From: Mycolicibacterium moriokaense
GTDB taxonomy: Bacteria; Actinomycetota; Actinomycetes; Mycobacteriales; Mycobacteriaceae
Assembly: GCF_010726085.1 (NCBI RefSeq)
Contig: NZ_AP022560.1
Location: 5,580,001-5,644,000, forward strand
Reading direction: 5' to 3'
Length of the DNA: 64,000 bases
Part shown: positions 63,446-64,000 of the stretch, piece by piece
Position numbering within the stretch: position 1 is the first letter of the stretch
How the letters are laid out: the number at the start of each line of letters is the position of its first letter
Position numbers and translations under genes: made by a program
The notes under the pieces: generated by a model
Databases searched by the model: none
What the model saw: only the letters and a program-made list of their open reading frames with translations
What the model was told of the DNA's origin: nothing

Positions 63446-64000
63446 TGTCAATGGCCAACTCGATGTCCCCGCTGGTGGCCGGATAAAAGTCCCCACCCCG
63501 TGCGGTGATTCCTAGGTTGTGGTGGCGTTCTCCTTTCGGTGTTGGGCGTCTTTCATGCGGTAGGACTGGCCGTCGGTGATGACGACGGTGGCGTGGTGCA
63601 GGAGCCGGTCGAGGATGCTGACCGCGGTGGTCTGCTCGGGCAGGAACCGTCCCCATTGTTCGAAGGGCCAGTGCGACCCGATGGCCAAGGAGCGGCGTTC
63701 GTAGGCGCCGGCGACGAGCCGGAACAACAGCTGGGTGCCGGTGTCATCCAGTGGTGCGAAGCCGAGCTCGTCGAGAATGATGAGGTCGACTCGCAGCAGC
63801 GATTCGATGATCTTGCCGACGGTGTTGTCGGCCATCCCGCGGTAGAGCGTCTCCACGAGGTCGGCGGCGGCGAAGTAACGCACCTTGAGGCCGGCGTGGA
63901 TCGCCGCGGTCCCCAACCCGATCAACGTGTGGCTCTTGCCGGTCCCGGCGGGGCCGATGATCGCCAGGTTCCGTTGTGCGCGTATCCATTCCAGACTTGA
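63446..64000 (-). mobile_element. end of an IS21-family element (partial)
   Basis: The element contains istB and continues past the right window edge. TGTCAATGGCC at 63446 followed by GTCCCCGCTGGTGGCCGGAT and AAAGTCCCCACC matches IS21-type ends of actinobacteria. The other end and istA are outside the window. No target duplication can be checked. Confidence 0.7.
63512..64000 (-). CDS. istB: IS21-family helper ATPase IstB (partial, 5' end outside window)
   Basis: The visible 162 residues begin within SLEWIRAQRNLAIIGPAG, whose GPAGTGKSHTLIG is the Walker A motif. RVDLIILDELGFAPLDDTGT is Walker B, and SLAIGSHWPFEQWGRFLPEQ and ILDRLLHHATVVITDGQSYR follow as in IstB. It assists the IstA transposase in target capture. 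The start codon lies beyond 64000. Confidence 0.9.
   Translation of the reverse strand, partial: SSLEWIRAQRNLAIIGPAGTGKSHTLIGLGTAAIHAGLKVRYFAAADLVETLYRGMADNTVGKIIESLLRVDLIILDELGFAPLDDTGTQLLFRLVAGAYERRSLAIGSHWPFEQWGRFLPEQTTAVSILDRLLHHATVVITDGQSYRMKDAQHRKENATTT

Overview
This GC-rich window looks like the chromosome of a fast-growing mycobacterium (Mycolicibacterium/Mycobacterium). Several families point that way: an MPT63-type secreted protein, an antigen 85-like mycolyltransferase with a long Pro/Ala tail, F420-type oxidoreductases, DesA3-like desaturase, MddA-like methyltransferase, GAF-ANTAR regulators, a TIGR03617-type LLM protein and DUF3060/DUF5994/DUF3072 proteins. The genus is inferred from this gene content; no rRNA or tRNA gene is present to confirm it.

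Layout: 0-6 kb holds a crotonase-tetR operon behind a perfect 18-bp palindrome, a tandem HD-GYP-like/LuxR protein, mddA and corA. 6-10 kb holds an FAD reductase, a GH3 glycosidase, DUF3060 and coiled-coil proteins and an HD hydrolase. 10-18.3 kb is a tightly overlapping recC-recB-recD operon. 18-23.3 kb holds an F420-type reductase, an SRPBCC protein, a sulfatase and an acyl-AMP ligase-like enzyme. 23.3-26.8 kb has three GAF-ANTAR regulators and a membrane desaturase. 27-35 kb carries small metabolic, membrane and envelope genes. 35-39 kb has a helicase-BRCT fusion and a two-gene RES-type toxin-antitoxin module. 39-45 kb contains a cobalt-type nitrile hydratase operon (DUF1097, beta, alpha, accessory, cbtB, cbtA), divergent from a GlxA/AraC regulator. 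45-57 kb carries asnB, hipBA, a TetR gene facing a membrane gene across a 44-bp dyad, a serine hydrolase, a glutamine-type ABC transporter, two exported proteins and prfC.

The right end (57-64 kb) looks like accessory DNA: a Phd-type antitoxin beside a dead vapC, a decayed paralogue of the serine hydrolase, a three-domain protein (DUF262, HNH-like, Schlafen-type AlbA_2) that resembles a restriction or anti-phage effector, an unknown gene, and the end of an IS21-family element. The three-domain protein is the best candidate for an undescribed system. The RES pair with an atypical partner and the helicase fusion are the next best.

A second theme is intergenic: at least two families of palindromes sit exactly at gene 3' ends. 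In one family the TGA stop codon of the adjoining gene forms the edge of the hairpin (18336-18406, 29432-29481, 30274-30323, with a further copy at 21142-21190). These probably act as terminators or 3' RNA-processing elements.
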